From Torreya grandis (taxonomy: Eukaryota > Streptophyta > Pinopsida > Cupressales > Taxaceae): a DNA stretch of 64,000 nucleotides. The position numbers and the translations under genes are program-made. Below the pieces are notes generated by a model that did not search any database, was not told where the DNA came from, and worked only from the letters and a program-made list of their open reading frames with translations. Positions 11,605 through 23,640 of this stretch are shown piece by piece. The DNA is taken from positions 2,754,501-2,818,500 of the forward strand of contig JARHVA010000666.1 of the NCBI GenBank assembly GCA_037957365.1. The letters run 5' to 3'. Every line of letters begins with the position of its first letter. Position 1 is the stretch's first letter.

Positions 11605-12497
11605 TGTTAGGTTCTGGAGCTAAAAGCTTCAACTATGTAGACGAAGAAGAGAAGGTTGCTGAAGTTCCAGAAGAATCGGCATCGAAAAGATGACCGATGT
11701 TGGCAAGATGAATGCAGAAGGCAACTGGTGTCGGTAGGAAGTCGGCCGACGTCGGTCAGCACCAGGCAAATAGGGACTGACGTCAATTGCCTGTGTGTTC
11801 CAAAACTATTCGTTGCATGAACAGTTAGTTTGTTGAACTAAGTGTTTGCATGTAAAGGCTATTTTGAGTCTTGAGCTACGTGTCTATTATTAGTAAACTA
11901 AGAGTCTAAGTTATTGTTCAAGTCTGGGATCTATTTATAGACCCATTGGCATGTATTGTAATAATGAGCTAGAAAGGAAGGCAAGGAAGATCCTTCCATT
12001 GTAAGATCATTGAGTTACAGGTTATTGCAAGCTCATAGGAGATCTACATGTGTAAGTAAGGTCTATTGAATTGTAGGTTACAGGTTTATGGGAGATCTAA
12101 TTGAAGTACTTTAGAGTGCTTGGTGTACTAGCAGGGTTAAAACTGACTGGTTGGAGAGGTGAACACCAATTCTGTGTGTGAGTTGTGTGTTGGGACCATT
12201 TTTGGTAGGAGAGTGTTTTGAAGAAGAATTACTGTACACTTGAGGTGTGGCAAGCCTTTGTAAGGTGGAAGAGTGTGGCGGCTCTTTATTGTATTCTTTT
12301 CTGTACAAGTTTTAATACAAGATTATATATTGTCTCTCATATTTTGTGTTATTTGTGAATTCTAGTTACTTGTACTTCTGGATATTTCCGCATGTTTAAT
12401 TGCTTAAGTTTGGTAATCATATTGTGCTCTTTCTGAGGAGCAAGATCCTAACAAGTGGGATTAGAACAAGGTGTGTTTGTTCTTGGATTCCCTGACA
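11605..12497 (+). repeat. COP1 5' LTR
   Basis: Begins TGTTAGGTTC and ends CCCTGACA. It contains a TATA-like TATTTATA at 11932-11939, a perfect TGACGTCA at 11778-11785 and about five GACGTCGG-like motifs between 11680 and 11785. Confidence 0.93.
11778..11785. promoter_or_regulatory. TGACGTCA palindrome in COP1 U3
   Basis: A perfect 8-bp CRE/bZIP-type palindrome about 150 bp upstream of the TATA-like box. The matching position in the 3' LTR has decayed to TGACGTTA. The same palindrome is in the COP2 5' LTR. bZIP binding is inferred from known site preference only. Confidence 0.5.
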
Positions 12498-12499
12498 AC

Positions 12500-12511
12500 T
12501 GGTATTAGAGC
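12500..12511 (+). other. COP1 primer-binding site (tRNA-iMet type)
   Basis: TGGTATTAGAGC lies two bases after the 5' LTR and differs by one transition from TGGTATCAGAGC, the usual complement of plant initiator tRNA-Met used by copia elements. Confidence 0.85.
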
Positions 12512-12607
12512 TTTTGGTTGGGATACTAACAAATTGGATTAGATCTGGTTAGTGTGTGTTGATTACAGGTTACTCACAGGGGTTTCTATTTGAGTGGGAG
12601 TAGAGCA

Positions 12608-14690
12608 ATGGTAGAAGAAAGTAGACTATGAATGGAGAATTTTAATGGCAGGAGGTCCAAGTCCAGGTATGGCAGAATAACCTGCTAGAAATGTGGAAAG
12701 CAAGGGCACTTAAAGAGAGATTGCAGGTTAGGTGAAGATCAACATGAAGGACATGAAGAAGAAGCAGATGTTGTGGAGTTTGTTGCCTAAGATGCTCTGG
12801 TATGTTCTTTGGATAAAGTAGAATCTTGGGTTTTAGATTCTGGTGCCTCTTTTCATGCATCCCCAAATAGGGAATTTTTTCATGAGTATGTCCAGGGAGA
12901 CTTTGGAGAAATTTGTTTAGGGGATGGTAAGCCTTGTCAGATGATTAGCAAAAGGAAAGTGAAGCTAAAATTATAGACAGGTAACACATGGGTGTTGAAG
13001 GAGGTCATGCATGTCCCAATTCTGGAGTGGAATTTGATTTCTATAAGAAGTTTAGGTGATGAGGGTTGCACAGTAACTCTCACAGCAGACTCTTGGAAGG
13101 TTACCAAGGGTGCACTTGTTGTAGCAAGAGGTAAGAAAGTAGGTATGCTTTATCTATCTACTTGTATTACTGATTCTCTTTTTGGGTTATCTACTTCAGT
13201 TGTAGATTCAAAGATGTGGCTTAATAGGTTTGGTCACATGAATAAGAAGGAGATGCATGTTCTTGAGTCAAATGGTATGCTTTCAGATTTGAAAGGCATA
13301 GATCGAGATTTTTGTATGCAAAAGAAGAAGGTGACGTTTCTTGAGGAGTCCGATGTTAGTGACAAGAATAGGAAAGCCTTGGTTTTTAAGGAGAAGGTGA
13401 CAGACAGAGTTTAACACAAGGGGTAGAAGAATTCTGAGCAGATCAAGGGTGATTTAGACAAGGGTTTGATCCAAAAGGAGCTCGTGGGTAGAAGTCAGTT
13501 CTCACAAGCAAAACACAGAGACCGACGTCGGCTAGAAAACTGGCATCGGCATCCAGACAGGGACCAATATCAGCTATGTGTAGCCTGATGTCAGTGACTC
13601 AGGGTAGATAAACACTAGTGTCGGTAAGGGGGAACTGATGTCGACGATGAGGCAATTGCAGGGAACTGACATCGATTGGGTGCAGACTGAGATGTGACTG
13701 GCATTGGTCACTGAGACAAATTTTGGGTGGATAGCAAGCTGTCAAGGAGTCTCAAGCACCCATATGGAGGACTTAAAGGGTATGTAAGCCTCAAATTCAT
13801 CATTTTCCTTCTTTACACTACTTGTTGCTCACTTATGGTAAAGAACCAGGAAGTTGTTAAAGAAGCAAAATAGGTAGATCCAAAAAATAGTGGGAGCTTG
13901 GCATGGATGGAGGATGTGATTCCTTAGAGGAGAACCAAACAGGAGTTTTGGATGGAGTTGTCAGCTAGAAGTAAGCACTGAGAGATGAATGGATGTTCAG
14001 GATGAAGAAGAGCAGAAATAGACATGTGAGACGGAAGGCCAAGGTGTATGGTCTTGAATAAGCTGCAGGGCAATGGAGGTTTGATCATTGTGTTTCTTTT
14101 TACCAGGTTGGATAATATTAGCTACATTATCCTATTACTATATGATGTGCTTGTTGCAGGGTTACATATATAGGGAATTGCTGAACTAAAGGTAAAGCTA
14201 GTTTAGAGGTATGTCATGAGGAATCTGGGAGCAACAAGATTCTTTGGCATGAGTGTGTTCTAGGGATATGGAAGGTCACATGTTGACTTTGTTTCAGGAT
14301 GATTGTGTGAGACCGGTTAGCACGCCGATGGTTGGACAGTTCACAGAATAGTGTCTTGATTCACGTAATGAGGTTAAGTGCATGGTATGTACTAAACCTA
14401 AGTTTTTCCAAGTAGTGGGAGTTGTCACAATTTTGGAGCTAATCTGAGAAAGAAGCATTGGAGGGTAGTTCAGTGGATTCTTAGAGGGACCAGCAGCAGG
14501 TGCACATGCTATGCAGGTTCAAGTTATTTTTTACATGGTTTGTAGATGTGGATGTGGTAGGTGATGTTGATGACAGGTGTTGCACCATAGGGTTTGTGGT
14601 GGTTGGTCTTCAAGAGTGATCTTGAAGAGGGATACAAAGCCAAAGGAACAAACTAGATGGTGTATAGGTATAGGTACAGTTGTAGTTATT
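12608..14690 (+). pseudogene. COP1 gag-pol remnant with gag and integrase cores missing
   Basis: The ATG at 12608 starts the same MVEES... sequence as COP2 gag. After about 13 codons it jumps in frame to the Arg/Ser-rich stretch just before the zinc knuckle. The knuckle (12683-12724) keeps Cys-x2-Cys-x4-His-x4-Cys, with a stop where COP2 has Trp. The protease motif LDSGAS is at 12833-12850. A pre-integrase domain follows (12992-13320, ending in an RFGHMN block). The whole DDE integrase core is then absent and the frame passes into the post-integrase linker near 13380. The linker holds GACGTCGG-like repeats (13523-13710). RT is reduced to pieces. At 14137-14150 the YVDDM block has lost six bases in frame, removing Val and one catalytic Asp. 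Almost all of RNase H is gone. Confidence 0.85.
13521..13712 (+). repeat. GACGTCGG-type repeats in COP1 pol linker
   Basis: Eight imperfect copies start near 13523, 13541, 13565, 13586, 13616, 13636, 13667 and 13699. They lie in the coding linker between the integrase and RT regions. They are the same phrase found in this element's LTRs. Confidence 0.75.
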
Positions 14691-14697
14691 TATCTCC

Positions 14698-14708
14698 AAG
14701 TGGGAGAT
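14698..14708 (+). other. COP1 polypurine tract
   Basis: AAGTGGGAGAT directly before the TG of the 3' LTR, identical to the tract in COP2. Confidence 0.85.
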
Positions 14709-15600
14709 TGTTAGGTTGTGGAGCTAAAAGCTTCAACTATGCAAATGAAGAAGAGAAGGTTGCTAAAGTTCTAGAAGAATTAGCGTCGGTAGGATGACTA
14801 ATGTTGGCAAGATGAATGCAGAAGGCAACTGGTGTCGGCAAGAAGTTGGCCGATGTCGATCAGCACCAGGCAAATAGGGACTGACGTTAGTCACCTGTGT
14901 GTTCCAGAACTATTCATTGCATGAACAGTTAGTTTGTTGAACTGAGTGTTTGCATGTAAATGCTATTTTGAGTTTTGAGTTGTGTGTCTATTATTAGTAA
15001 ACTAAGAGTATAAGTTATTGTTCAAGTCTGGGATCTATTTATAGACCCATTGGCATGTATTGTAATAATGAGCTAGAAAGGAAGGCAAGGAAGATCCTTC
15101 CATTGTAAGATCATTGAGTTGCAGGTTGTTGCAAGCTCATAGGAGATCTACATGTGTAACTAAGGTCTATTGAATTTCAGGTTACAGGTTCATGGGAGAT
15201 CTACTTGAAGTACTTTAGAGTGCTTAGTGTACTGGCAGGGTTATTACTGACTGGTTGGAGAGGTGACACCAATTCTATGTGTGAGTTGTGTGTTGGGAAC
15301 ATTTTTGGTAGGAGATTATTTTGAAGAAGAATTACTATACACTTGAGGTGTAGCAAGCCTCTGTAAGGTGGAAGAGTGTGGCGGCTCTTTATTGTATTCT
15401 TTTCTGTACAAGTGTTAATACAAGATTTTATATTGTCTCTCATATTCTATGCTATTTGTGAATTCTAGTTACTTGTACTTCTGGATATTTCCGCATGTTT
15501 AATTGCTTAAGTTTGGTAATCATATTGTGCTCTTTCTGAGGAGAAAGATCCTAACAAGTGGGATTAGAACAAGGTGTGTTTGTTCTTGGATTCCCTGACA
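14709..15600 (+). repeat. COP1 3' LTR
   Basis: Begins TGTTAGGTTG, ends CCCTGACA and abuts the AAAAC duplication. TATA-like TATTTATA is at 15036-15043. Open minus-strand frames across both LTRs (for example 15201-15443) are chance. Confidence 0.93.
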
Positions 15601-15605
15601 AAAAC

Positions 15606-16072
15606 AAACTTGAGATAAGGCCTAACTAGGATTTCATCACCTAGAAATAACCTTACCCCTTTCCCATCAATCCTACTTAGAGGTCATTACCAAGAGGAGA
15701 ACCAACTTAGCTCTCTAGTGGAGTATAAACTCTAAAATTTAGTATATCTTGGCTAAGCACCCGACACCCTTATCACTATAGGGTGTGAAGTGAGGGGGTA
15801 TGCCCCAATATCAAGCCACGTACTGACTTTTAATATAGATTTTTGAGAGCCTTTAACACCTAAAACCAACCTTAGACTTCATTTGTAGTATCTAATCTAC
15901 AAACCAAATTTCCTCTTCACATTTTTTAATGCATAAGCCAAAAGTGATCTAAAAATAATCTTAAGTTTTTAAATGCACTTTAGTGTATCTTTTGGTTGTC
16001 TTGAGATTCTTTTCCTTTTGCTTGCTTTGTGTTTGAGTTGTGAGTTTTTCATCATTCTTTTCTATTCCTCAC
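15606..16072 (+). other. Leader of composite A, second part
   Basis: Non-coding continuation of the composite A leader after COP1. No gene or structured RNA recognised. Confidence 0.4.
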
Positions 16073-17160
16073 ATGGTCTTTACTAGACAACAATTGAGGA
16101 ATCAAACCAACCAAGAACCTACTTTCCAATACCTCATCTCCCTTACCTTGTTCAATGGAAAGCCTTCCCTAGAGATCTTAGCTTTTTTAGAATCTTAGAA
16201 GATATCCCTCTTGCCTTACAACGTTACCTTGCGTCATGAACTACTCATATTCTCAACCTCACCTGTAACCAACCCAACCTTATCTACAATCAACCCAACC
16301 TTACCTACAATCAACCCAACCATACCTATAACCAATCAAACTTCAACTTTAATCAACCAAGTAACTATCAATTAACACCTAAGCTAGTTACAATGTTAAT
16401 GGATTAGATAATCAAAGTAGAGTCGTCCATTTCCAATATCCATTATCAATCAAACCTTACTACAACCAACCAACAACTTATCCACAACCATTTAATTATT
16501 ATCATACCCAACCAATAACCTATCAACATCTATCATATCAATCACCCCAACTATCATATCAATTACCTCAACCCACATTATCAACCCAACCAACCTTATC
16601 ACCCTTAACCAACCAAACCAACCTACCAACATATTAACCTATCAATCCAACCAATGCACCAACCTATCAGCCCAACCAGCCTATCAACCTATCAAACCAA
16701 AAAACCTCATCAAACCAACTAATTAACTTACAAACTCAAGAGCCATTGGTGTACCCTCTTCCCAAGTGGTACAGCCCACTAGGGGAATCATATGCCTCAA
16801 TCCTTGACAAGCTCTTAGAGGCTTTTATCATTAACCTTTCTCAAATAAAATCCATAAATATTTATCTTCCAAAGCCAATTTGGCTTATAGAGAATGAATT
16901 TTATGCTTATCATCATGCACACAAACATGGCATAAATAGATGTGGCTCTTTTAAGATACTCATACAAAACCTTATTGATCACAATGATATTTCAAAAGAT
17001 ATTCTCTATGTTCCCCCCCAACTTAGCCTTAAATATCTTCAATAAATCAATCATTAAACCTCTTCACTCATTGTTGAGGAAACCCATAACCAAATCCCTC
17101 AACATAATGAGGCCCATCAATCAGATTTGGCCCTTAGCAAACCTATAACTGAGGAAAATA
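16073..17160 (+). pseudogene. Composite A gag-like gene, Asn/Pro/Thr-rich, decayed
   Basis: An ATG at 16073 opens a frame reading MVFTRQQLRNQ, like the usual start of plant gypsy gag, and continues about 42 codons to a stop at an expected Gln/Trp-like place. From 16240 to 16740 the strand is a run of CAACC/ACCAA phrases coding Asn-Pro-Thr-Gln-rich peptide in more than one frame. At 16746-17045 a clean frame has PLGESYASILDKLLEAFI, then FYAYHHAHKHGINRC at 16899-16943, a gypsy-type knuckle with its first Cys changed to Tyr, followed by an ILIQNLID helix. The usual gag core (WF...L, F..F) is not seen. The knuckle and its flanks are the evidence for gag. Function is lost. Confidence 0.6.
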
Positions 17161-18540
17161 TAATCACACCAACCTTAACAAATCCACTTGTTGACCAAGT
17201 GAAACCTTTACAATTTTGCTTAAAAACCATAATTAAGAAAACCAACCTACTCCACTTCACCTTTTAATGGACCAATGTCAACCTAAGAAATCTATTCAAC
17301 TTCACCTTTTAGTAAATCAACCAACCAACCTCTTCCACTCACCTATGTGGAACTAACCTTACCCACCATTTACCCAACCAACAACCCAACCTTAAAAATC
17401 ATCAACCCTAACTTATCTACCATGAACCAAACCAAACCTACTAAACTTACCATCAACCTAACCTTACCTATAACAATCTACCCAACCTTACCAACATGAC
17501 TAAACCAAATAATAAAACCAACCTATACACCAAATCAATCAACCACAAGTAACATATCTTTTAATTAAAATATAACCACCCTCTCTAATAACCCAAACCA
17601 AGATCAACCCATCAAACCTACCAACTCTATCCTAACCTACCTAGATTAGGCCCAACAACACATTTCTTACCTTGGTGCAATGAAGGACATCCCACCTAAA
17701 CCACCACATATAACTTGAACCCACTAACCACTAACCATTAATAACTAAAAACTAACAACCTCTTTTAAGAGGTGCATGAAGTCATCTTCACCCCTCCTAA
17801 ACCCTCTTATTAATGAACACCTTACCTTTGGGATATTTTCCCCACCTTTACCATCCATGGAAAGAGCAAACTGGGGGAACTTTCCTTTTATAAGGCTTTA
17901 TCTATTTATCAACACAAACCATACCTTAACAATTAACCAAACTAACTCTTGGAATTTTGGCCTCAACCTATCAACCAAACAACTTTAAACTATTGGAGAT
18001 TACTTTTATCCTCCACCTCACCTATTTGGGATTCGCCTTCTCCACCAACCTACCTAACCTTTGATGACTACCCTTCTCCACCTTACCAACCTAACCAACC
18101 ACCTTACCTTAACCATGAAACCATTAAATATTACCATTCTCCACCCCTATAATAAACTACCTTACCTTAACAATGAAACCATTGGAGATTATCCTTCTCT
18201 TCTAACCTATTTGGGATTCACCTTCTCCCCCAACCTCTAGAGAGTATCTTCTCCATCAACCCAACTTGAACCAAGTGGTATACCAAATTGGGGAAACCAA
18301 ATGGACACCACCCAACCTATTTTAGAGTCACCTTCTCCCCCAACCTTAGGCAAGTATATTCTCCATCAACCCAACTAGAACCAAGTGGTATACCAAATTG
18401 GGGAAACCCATTTGAACACCACCTAACATATTTTGTATTTACCTTCTCCCCTTAAACCATTGGAGATTACCCTTCTCTATCAAACTATCACCTAACTAAA
18501 CTTACCTTTTTATCAATCCAAATATTTTCCACATCTAATC
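17161..18540 (+). repeat. C/A-rich, G-poor internal region with about 110-bp repeats
   Basis: The G-poor bias continues, with many ACCAACC phrases. A block containing GAACCAAGTGGTATACC starts at 18268 and again at 18378 (period 110 bp), and other parts of the block (TTCTCCxCC, TTGGAGATTACC) recur from 17990 on. Related blocks occur near 25790 and 25937, before LTR 3. Some frames read Pro-Ser-Gly-Ile-Pro-Asn-Trp-Gly, so this may be decayed repetitive coding sequence. No known domain. Confidence 0.55.
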
Positions 18541-20366
18541 AAGTGTCAAAAAGTAACTGGGGGATAGTTATTCTCTTGATTGACATCAACCATTTATGCA
18601 AGCATGGATCTAGGGCATATCATAACCTCAACCTCCTCAAATGCTTTTATAATCTCATGCATGTTCTTTGGTTAAACCAAGTTCCTTGTCATCTTGTGTC
18701 TAAATTAAGCTCATCCCTTATTTTTAATCACCTTCATCTCCTTATATTTAAGGATAATCAATTACAACATAGAACCATATGATTATCCATCACAGTTATA
18801 TCCTAATCCTAAATATGGATACCATGGCTCTACCCATTGCATGGTTTTCATGGATGCTTTACATCTATAAATAAATGGAATCCCATGGTCATTTGTCTCT
18901 CAAGCCACCCCTTTCACCTGTCATTAACCTTTTTTTGCTAAATTTTTTCTTCCATAAAGGTCTTCCTTTAAGCCTAAATAGACATAAACATGTCTGACCT
19001 AGCATTAAAAATCATTTGGGATACCAAAATATCACTTGGGTCAATATCTCTAGCATTACAGACTACTCCCTTGAAGGATAACTACCCAAAAGTAAAATTG
19101 CTTTAAAAGATAGACTGATCCCTTAAAAGACAACTACCAAAATAAACAAATCCATATTTAGACCACTCCCTTGAAGGACGTATAAGTCAAATTTTTCAAA
19201 TAAATCATTTTAAGTTTATTGCATCAATAAAATTCACCAACATCAATAACAATAAACCCTATATCAAGATCAGAATAAGCTATCCCAAGAAAGTTGCAAT
19301 CAACTTTCATATTTAGCATTAGTAGACTTCCTACATTGATTAGTCTACACATTGTATTAAGACATGGAATTATCTATTATGGTTCTTAGGTCACTTATAT
19401 AAGGGTAAAACTAACCCACATAAGGTTATCCTAACTATCACCCATTTTTCTTCACACTACCTATCACCTATTTCCCCTTTAAACCCTCTACAAATCAAAG
19501 GATTATGAGCTTACTTGATACAATGTGATCAAGACACCTTTTTTTATAAATCAAAGCATGATAATGCAAATCATTATAAAGGATTATGTTCATTAATCTA
19601 ATCTAACATTAGGTTTTGTTTTATCCTTACCAATGAATAAACACCATGTATTTCTAACATTGGTTCATATAGACGTATGTCTCTTGATTCTTATCTTTTT
19701 TTCCACATCTATTTTATTATATAAATTAATTTATTTTATTCTAATCAATAATCATAACCATAATCACATCCATGTACCACCAACTAATCAACCATTAGAC
19801 CCTGTCCACCTTGATGTTGGCCATTTTTGGCCCAAACTATCACATATGTTATGATGACTTTGCCTAGTCTTTTTGAATACATCAACCATTTTTTCCATGT
19901 TTACCATTTGAATTTTCACCACTTGGTGCAAACCCAAACCATTTTTTTTTAAGGGAGCACATCCTACCTTGGATACCCATGAAAACACTAACCCTATCTA
20001 GAAGACTTGCACTGTCACTCGATCAGCTATGACCAACACTATGGACCATTTACCCTATCACTTATGATTCTAAAATCAACCTTATTTTTACCAACATTAG
20101 AAACTTTAGTCTATGAGTGATATTGGTTATCGTACTTAATCACATTTTATGCATAGGTTTACGTTTCAAACGCCCTTTTGTCACCAACCTAGTGACTCAC
20201 CACTAACCACTTATGTAACCTGTATCCAATTCTAATTTCCCTCATCAACTCCCAATTTGAGGGGGAAAACTTCTTCCCATACTCAAAAAAACCAAGCCTT
20301 TGATCAACAATCCATTTTTGTTTTGCATCTTGTTAATTCAATGTTGCATAATAAAAAGGGGCAAAA
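18541..20366 (+). other. 3' internal region of composite A before LTR 2
   Basis: No gene recognised. From about 19360 it is homologous to 25324-26647 before LTR 3 (for example GACCxTGTCCACCTTGATGT at 19798 and 26021). It ends in the polypurine tract AAAAAGGGGCAAAA at 20353-20366. Confidence 0.5.
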
Positions 20367-21942
20367 TGTAGATACTAGAAAACCACACACTAATGGTTCT
20401 AAATGTCAAAATGCCTCAAGACCCCCTAAGGACAGCCTAAACCTACTTGAACCACTAATTTATCTATCATAACTTGAGTCAAATTAGATTAATAAGATAA
20501 CTAACTCACTAACTAACCCTCAACCCACCCCTTGTAGCATCAAAATTAGTAGCATTATTACAATTCACCAAGTCACTGTTTATGGTACTATTCACTAACA
20601 CTATTCATGTGTCACTATTCATGGTGACATGGTGGTAGTGAGGTGGCTTGGGGTGGGACATCCTGGCCCACTTGGGAGACAAATTGGAATCACCTTTTCT
20701 ACTCCACATGCGTGTACTTACCATAATAGTAACTTTAGTGCATTTTTCCTTATTCTTTATCATGGAGCATGTGAAAGAGGTATTAAGGGGTCAAGTTAGC
20801 ACCAAATTAAGTTGGTTAAATATTAATGACCTTTGGAGAAGTCAAAAGGTGGTGGGTGGAGAGAACCTTAGTCCTTTGAATCATATGAGCACATGGATGC
20901 ATAGTAAACTTGTCTCCTTCACTTTACTTCCTTCACATCAGAAGTGGGATGTCAAATTTATTCCTTTGAAATAATCATCAAAAATATGATTTTAAAACAC
21001 TATTGAAGCATGTTGGTACACATGAAAAATGATTTTTATGTTCCCCATCTTTATGTCTCTTCACGTGGGAAAGTGAAGTATAATTATGAGTTGCATTGTT
21101 TATATTTGATGTGGGGCATGTCATTTTGATCTTGCACATGGAAAAGGATTTAAATTGATTCCTTTTGTCTTCCACTTTGTAAAAATACACCATAATTCTC
21201 CTTACCTTGAATTTTCTCTTGATTCTTCTCTTTAAGCTATAAATATGTGGCTTTTCTCCTTTATAGAGGAACTTGGACAATCATTCTCACTTTCCTTCTT
21301 GGGGGTTGGAATCATTCATCTTTCTTTCAACTTGAGAGGGAGAGAAGATATAGAAAGTGGAGAAGAACTTGAAAGTAATTGGAGGTTCATCATCACCAAC
21401 ACTCTACTGAAATTTATGTAGACATTTTAATAACAACTTCACCAACCTCTTCAACAAACAACATCTTCAACCAAATTCAACAATAAAGCAAAGTATCTAT
21501 TTTGAATTATTCAATTACTTTGTTTTGATACATCTCTTAATATTTTATCATTCACCTAAATGCTATCTTATTAGAAAACTATCATTTCTTTGAGAAGTAT
21601 CTATTTCTTTAGATCTAGTGCTTTCATTTATGTTAAGCTATCTTTCTTATCAATATTTTTTTATCAGCATTACCTTGTATTAAAAGGTGGATTAATAGCC
21701 TCCTAGATATCTCATTCTTCTTTGATCTATCTTGCTATGCAATCCACCCATCTACCTAACTAACCAACCCTATTCTAGTTCTCTCTTATCGCAGGTCATT
21801 CTTGCCAAGCCAAAGAAAAGTATCTACAATCATCTAGATTATGGAGTGCACACAACATCTAGGTTCACATAACCTCTAACAATATTTTAGTTTTACCTTT
21901 TTTCTATATACATATTAAAAAGCAAAAAATTTGAGTAAAACA
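20367..21942 (+). repeat. Composite A, LTR 2 (middle)
   Basis: Starts TGTAGATACTAG right after a polypurine tract and ends GAGTAAAACA. It is followed by TTTGAGGG rather than a copy of the outer TSD, so it is not an independent simple insertion end. TATA box TATAAATA is at 21238-21245. The internal 25-bp repeat is present about once. Confidence 0.75.
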
Positions 21943-22017
21943 TTTGAGGGCATATGACAAAAGTTATGAGAAAGGTATTAATTGATTTAAAGAGATGCCA
22001 CTGTCATAACCTTTCCT

Positions 22018-22417
22018 TGAGTCACTACCTTTCCTTCTCTTGAGAACAAATTTTCTCTTCCAAACATGATTCTTCTAGATTTTCTCTCTTTTTTCTTCTA
22101 GGATGGTGGATTCTTTAGCATTTCTCTTCAACTCTTTGAAAACTAGTGCTTTCAAATCCTTTGATTGCTTCTCAAAAATTTGTTGTAGATTTTTGAATTG
22201 AATAACCATATTTTGCATAAATTCTTCTTCTTATTTTTTCCTCAATTCTTCTTCTTTTGAGGTCAAAAACTTTTCCCATGACCTCCATGCCTTGTTTCTT
22301 AAAACAGATAAAACTATAACACAAGACACAACCTACACAACTAAACACAAATAGGTTGGAAAGATCACAACTCTAATACAACTATAATCGGCACATATAA
22401 ACATACTAAATCTACAA
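22018..22417 (-). repeat. K leader copy 1, inverted
   Basis: The reverse complement matches 23667-24020, from the primer-site region (GTATTAGAGTTGTGATC) through GTTGTGTAGGTTGTGTCTTGTGTT in pieces to the Glu/Lys-rich start of the coding part (CTCAAGAGAAGGAAA). It is inverted relative to the copies at 23667 and 25125. Confidence 0.75.
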
Positions 22418-22430
22418 ATCTTCTTGAAGC

Positions 22431-22635
22431 ATAAGTGTGTGAAGATGTTTATATCATGGATAAAGTGAGAAGGTTGAGAATGCATTGGATGCACCTTAAT
22501 GAAAAGCTATTTTTGGAAACCAAAGAGATTCTTCATTTTGATAATGTGTGGTTTGTCAAGAACATCTCTCTTTTAAGGGAAACATCAAATGAGGCTTTGA
22601 TGATTTATAGATTTAATCCTACTAATATCTATTAA
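22431..22635 (+). pseudogene. Copy of the K CEDV-type coding segment
   Basis: Reads CEDVYIMDKVRRLRMHWMHL and onward, closely matching 24765-24910. The peptide is Trp/His/Arg-rich and I do not recognise the family. It directly abuts the inverted leader 22018-22417, the same order seen (reverse complemented) at 24939-25310, so the two form one duplicated unit. Decayed and not functional. Confidence 0.5.
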
Positions 22636-22899
22636 ATATTTCATAGATTAAGGATATTTTATTAGCTAAATTTTAGAAGCATAAAATAAATTGGGAAAGA
22701 TAATCCACATTTGGTTTGGTGTATTTTAGCCAATAAAATGTACACATTTCTTATGTTGGCTAACAAGTTTCATCTTTGCATTAGTTGTTTCATTCATAGG
22801 GATTTGGAGAATTTGATAGAGCTAGAAGAAGTAACTAATATCATTATCATGTCTCTATATCAATAGCTTCAAAGTTTTAAAGGAGAAGGTGAGAGATCA

Positions 22900-23290
22900 A
22901 AAAGAGAACTGTTGCATATGGGATACATAAAACCCAGTTCTAGTCCTTCTATAGTGCTAGTGAAGGGGACTATACCCAAGATTAGTGATTGGGTTAATTA
23001 TTTATATAATGTGGTATTTTTCTCAAATATTGATTTGTGGTATAGGTATCATTAGGTACACATGATAAAAGGAGATATTCATAAGGTTTCCTTATGGTGT
23101 TTCTTTGGATACTCCAAATTTCTAGTTATGCCATGGAGGCTTAACAATGCACTAGCCACATTCCAATCTAGAATGAAAGAGGACTTGGGTAAGCACTTAA
23201 GAAGTGATTTTAGGAAGTTAGATAAGGGGACAAGAGATCCAATTAATAATTTAATAGACAATGGAGCACTTGAATATACAAAATAATCAT
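22900..23290 (+). pseudogene. Ty3/gypsy RT fragment in K
   Basis: Reads MGYIKPSSSPSIVLVKGT near 22915, matching the gypsy RT start (GxIxPSxSPxxxPVLxVKK). It then skips the central palm and resumes at about 23040 with YRYH-stop-VHMIKGDIHKVSLW and FLVMPWRLNNALATFQSRM, the block where Ty3/gypsy RT has FxxMPFGLxNAPATFQ. The catalytic YxDD block is absent, and the sequence after 23180 no longer resembles RT. A short, deleted relic, not active. Confidence 0.75.
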
Positions 23291-23640
23291 GAACTACTCT
23301 TGAGAGATATAATAAGGTAATAAGATTATGTTTAGTTCAGATTATTTTAGTTTTTTCACTACCTTTGGTTGTAGAGTATGGTGCCTTAGGTGTTAGAGGT
23401 GAGGTTGTCCTATCTCATAGAATACATCATATATCTTGAAAAATAATAAATATAAATGTTCATGAGTGCATATGTCTATGTATTGTGTATTTCCATAAAA
23501 TAATAGAAATATCAATTGTGGTGTGGCTTTCTACTTTCAGTTTTGTGTCCTTCTAAATTGTGGATTTGAAATTTCAGCATTTCAGTGTGTTAATTCCAAA
23601 GTTTTTGAATTTTTATTTTTATATTTTTAGTATATGTGGA

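Larger units (their letters stand above)
11605..15600 (+). mobile_element. Ty1/copia element COP1, internally deleted
   Basis: Flanked by the perfect 5-bp TSD AAAAC (11600-11604 and 15601-15605) and bounded by TG...CA LTRs of about 893 bp (11605-12497) and 892 bp (14709-15600). A tRNA-iMet-type primer site follows the 5' LTR, and a purine tract AAGTGGGAGAT precedes the 3' LTR. The internal part is only 2.2 kb, against 4.2 kb in its relative COP2, because most of gag, the integrase core and much of RT and RNase H are missing. It is inserted in the leader of composite A. The LTRs still match closely, with scattered, mainly transition, differences. Confidence 0.93.

Noticed and set aside
12111..12308. 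Minus-strand open frame in COP1 5' LTR
   Set aside because: It lies wholly within LTR U5/R sequence; the matching place in the 3' LTR (15201-15443) has a different frame.
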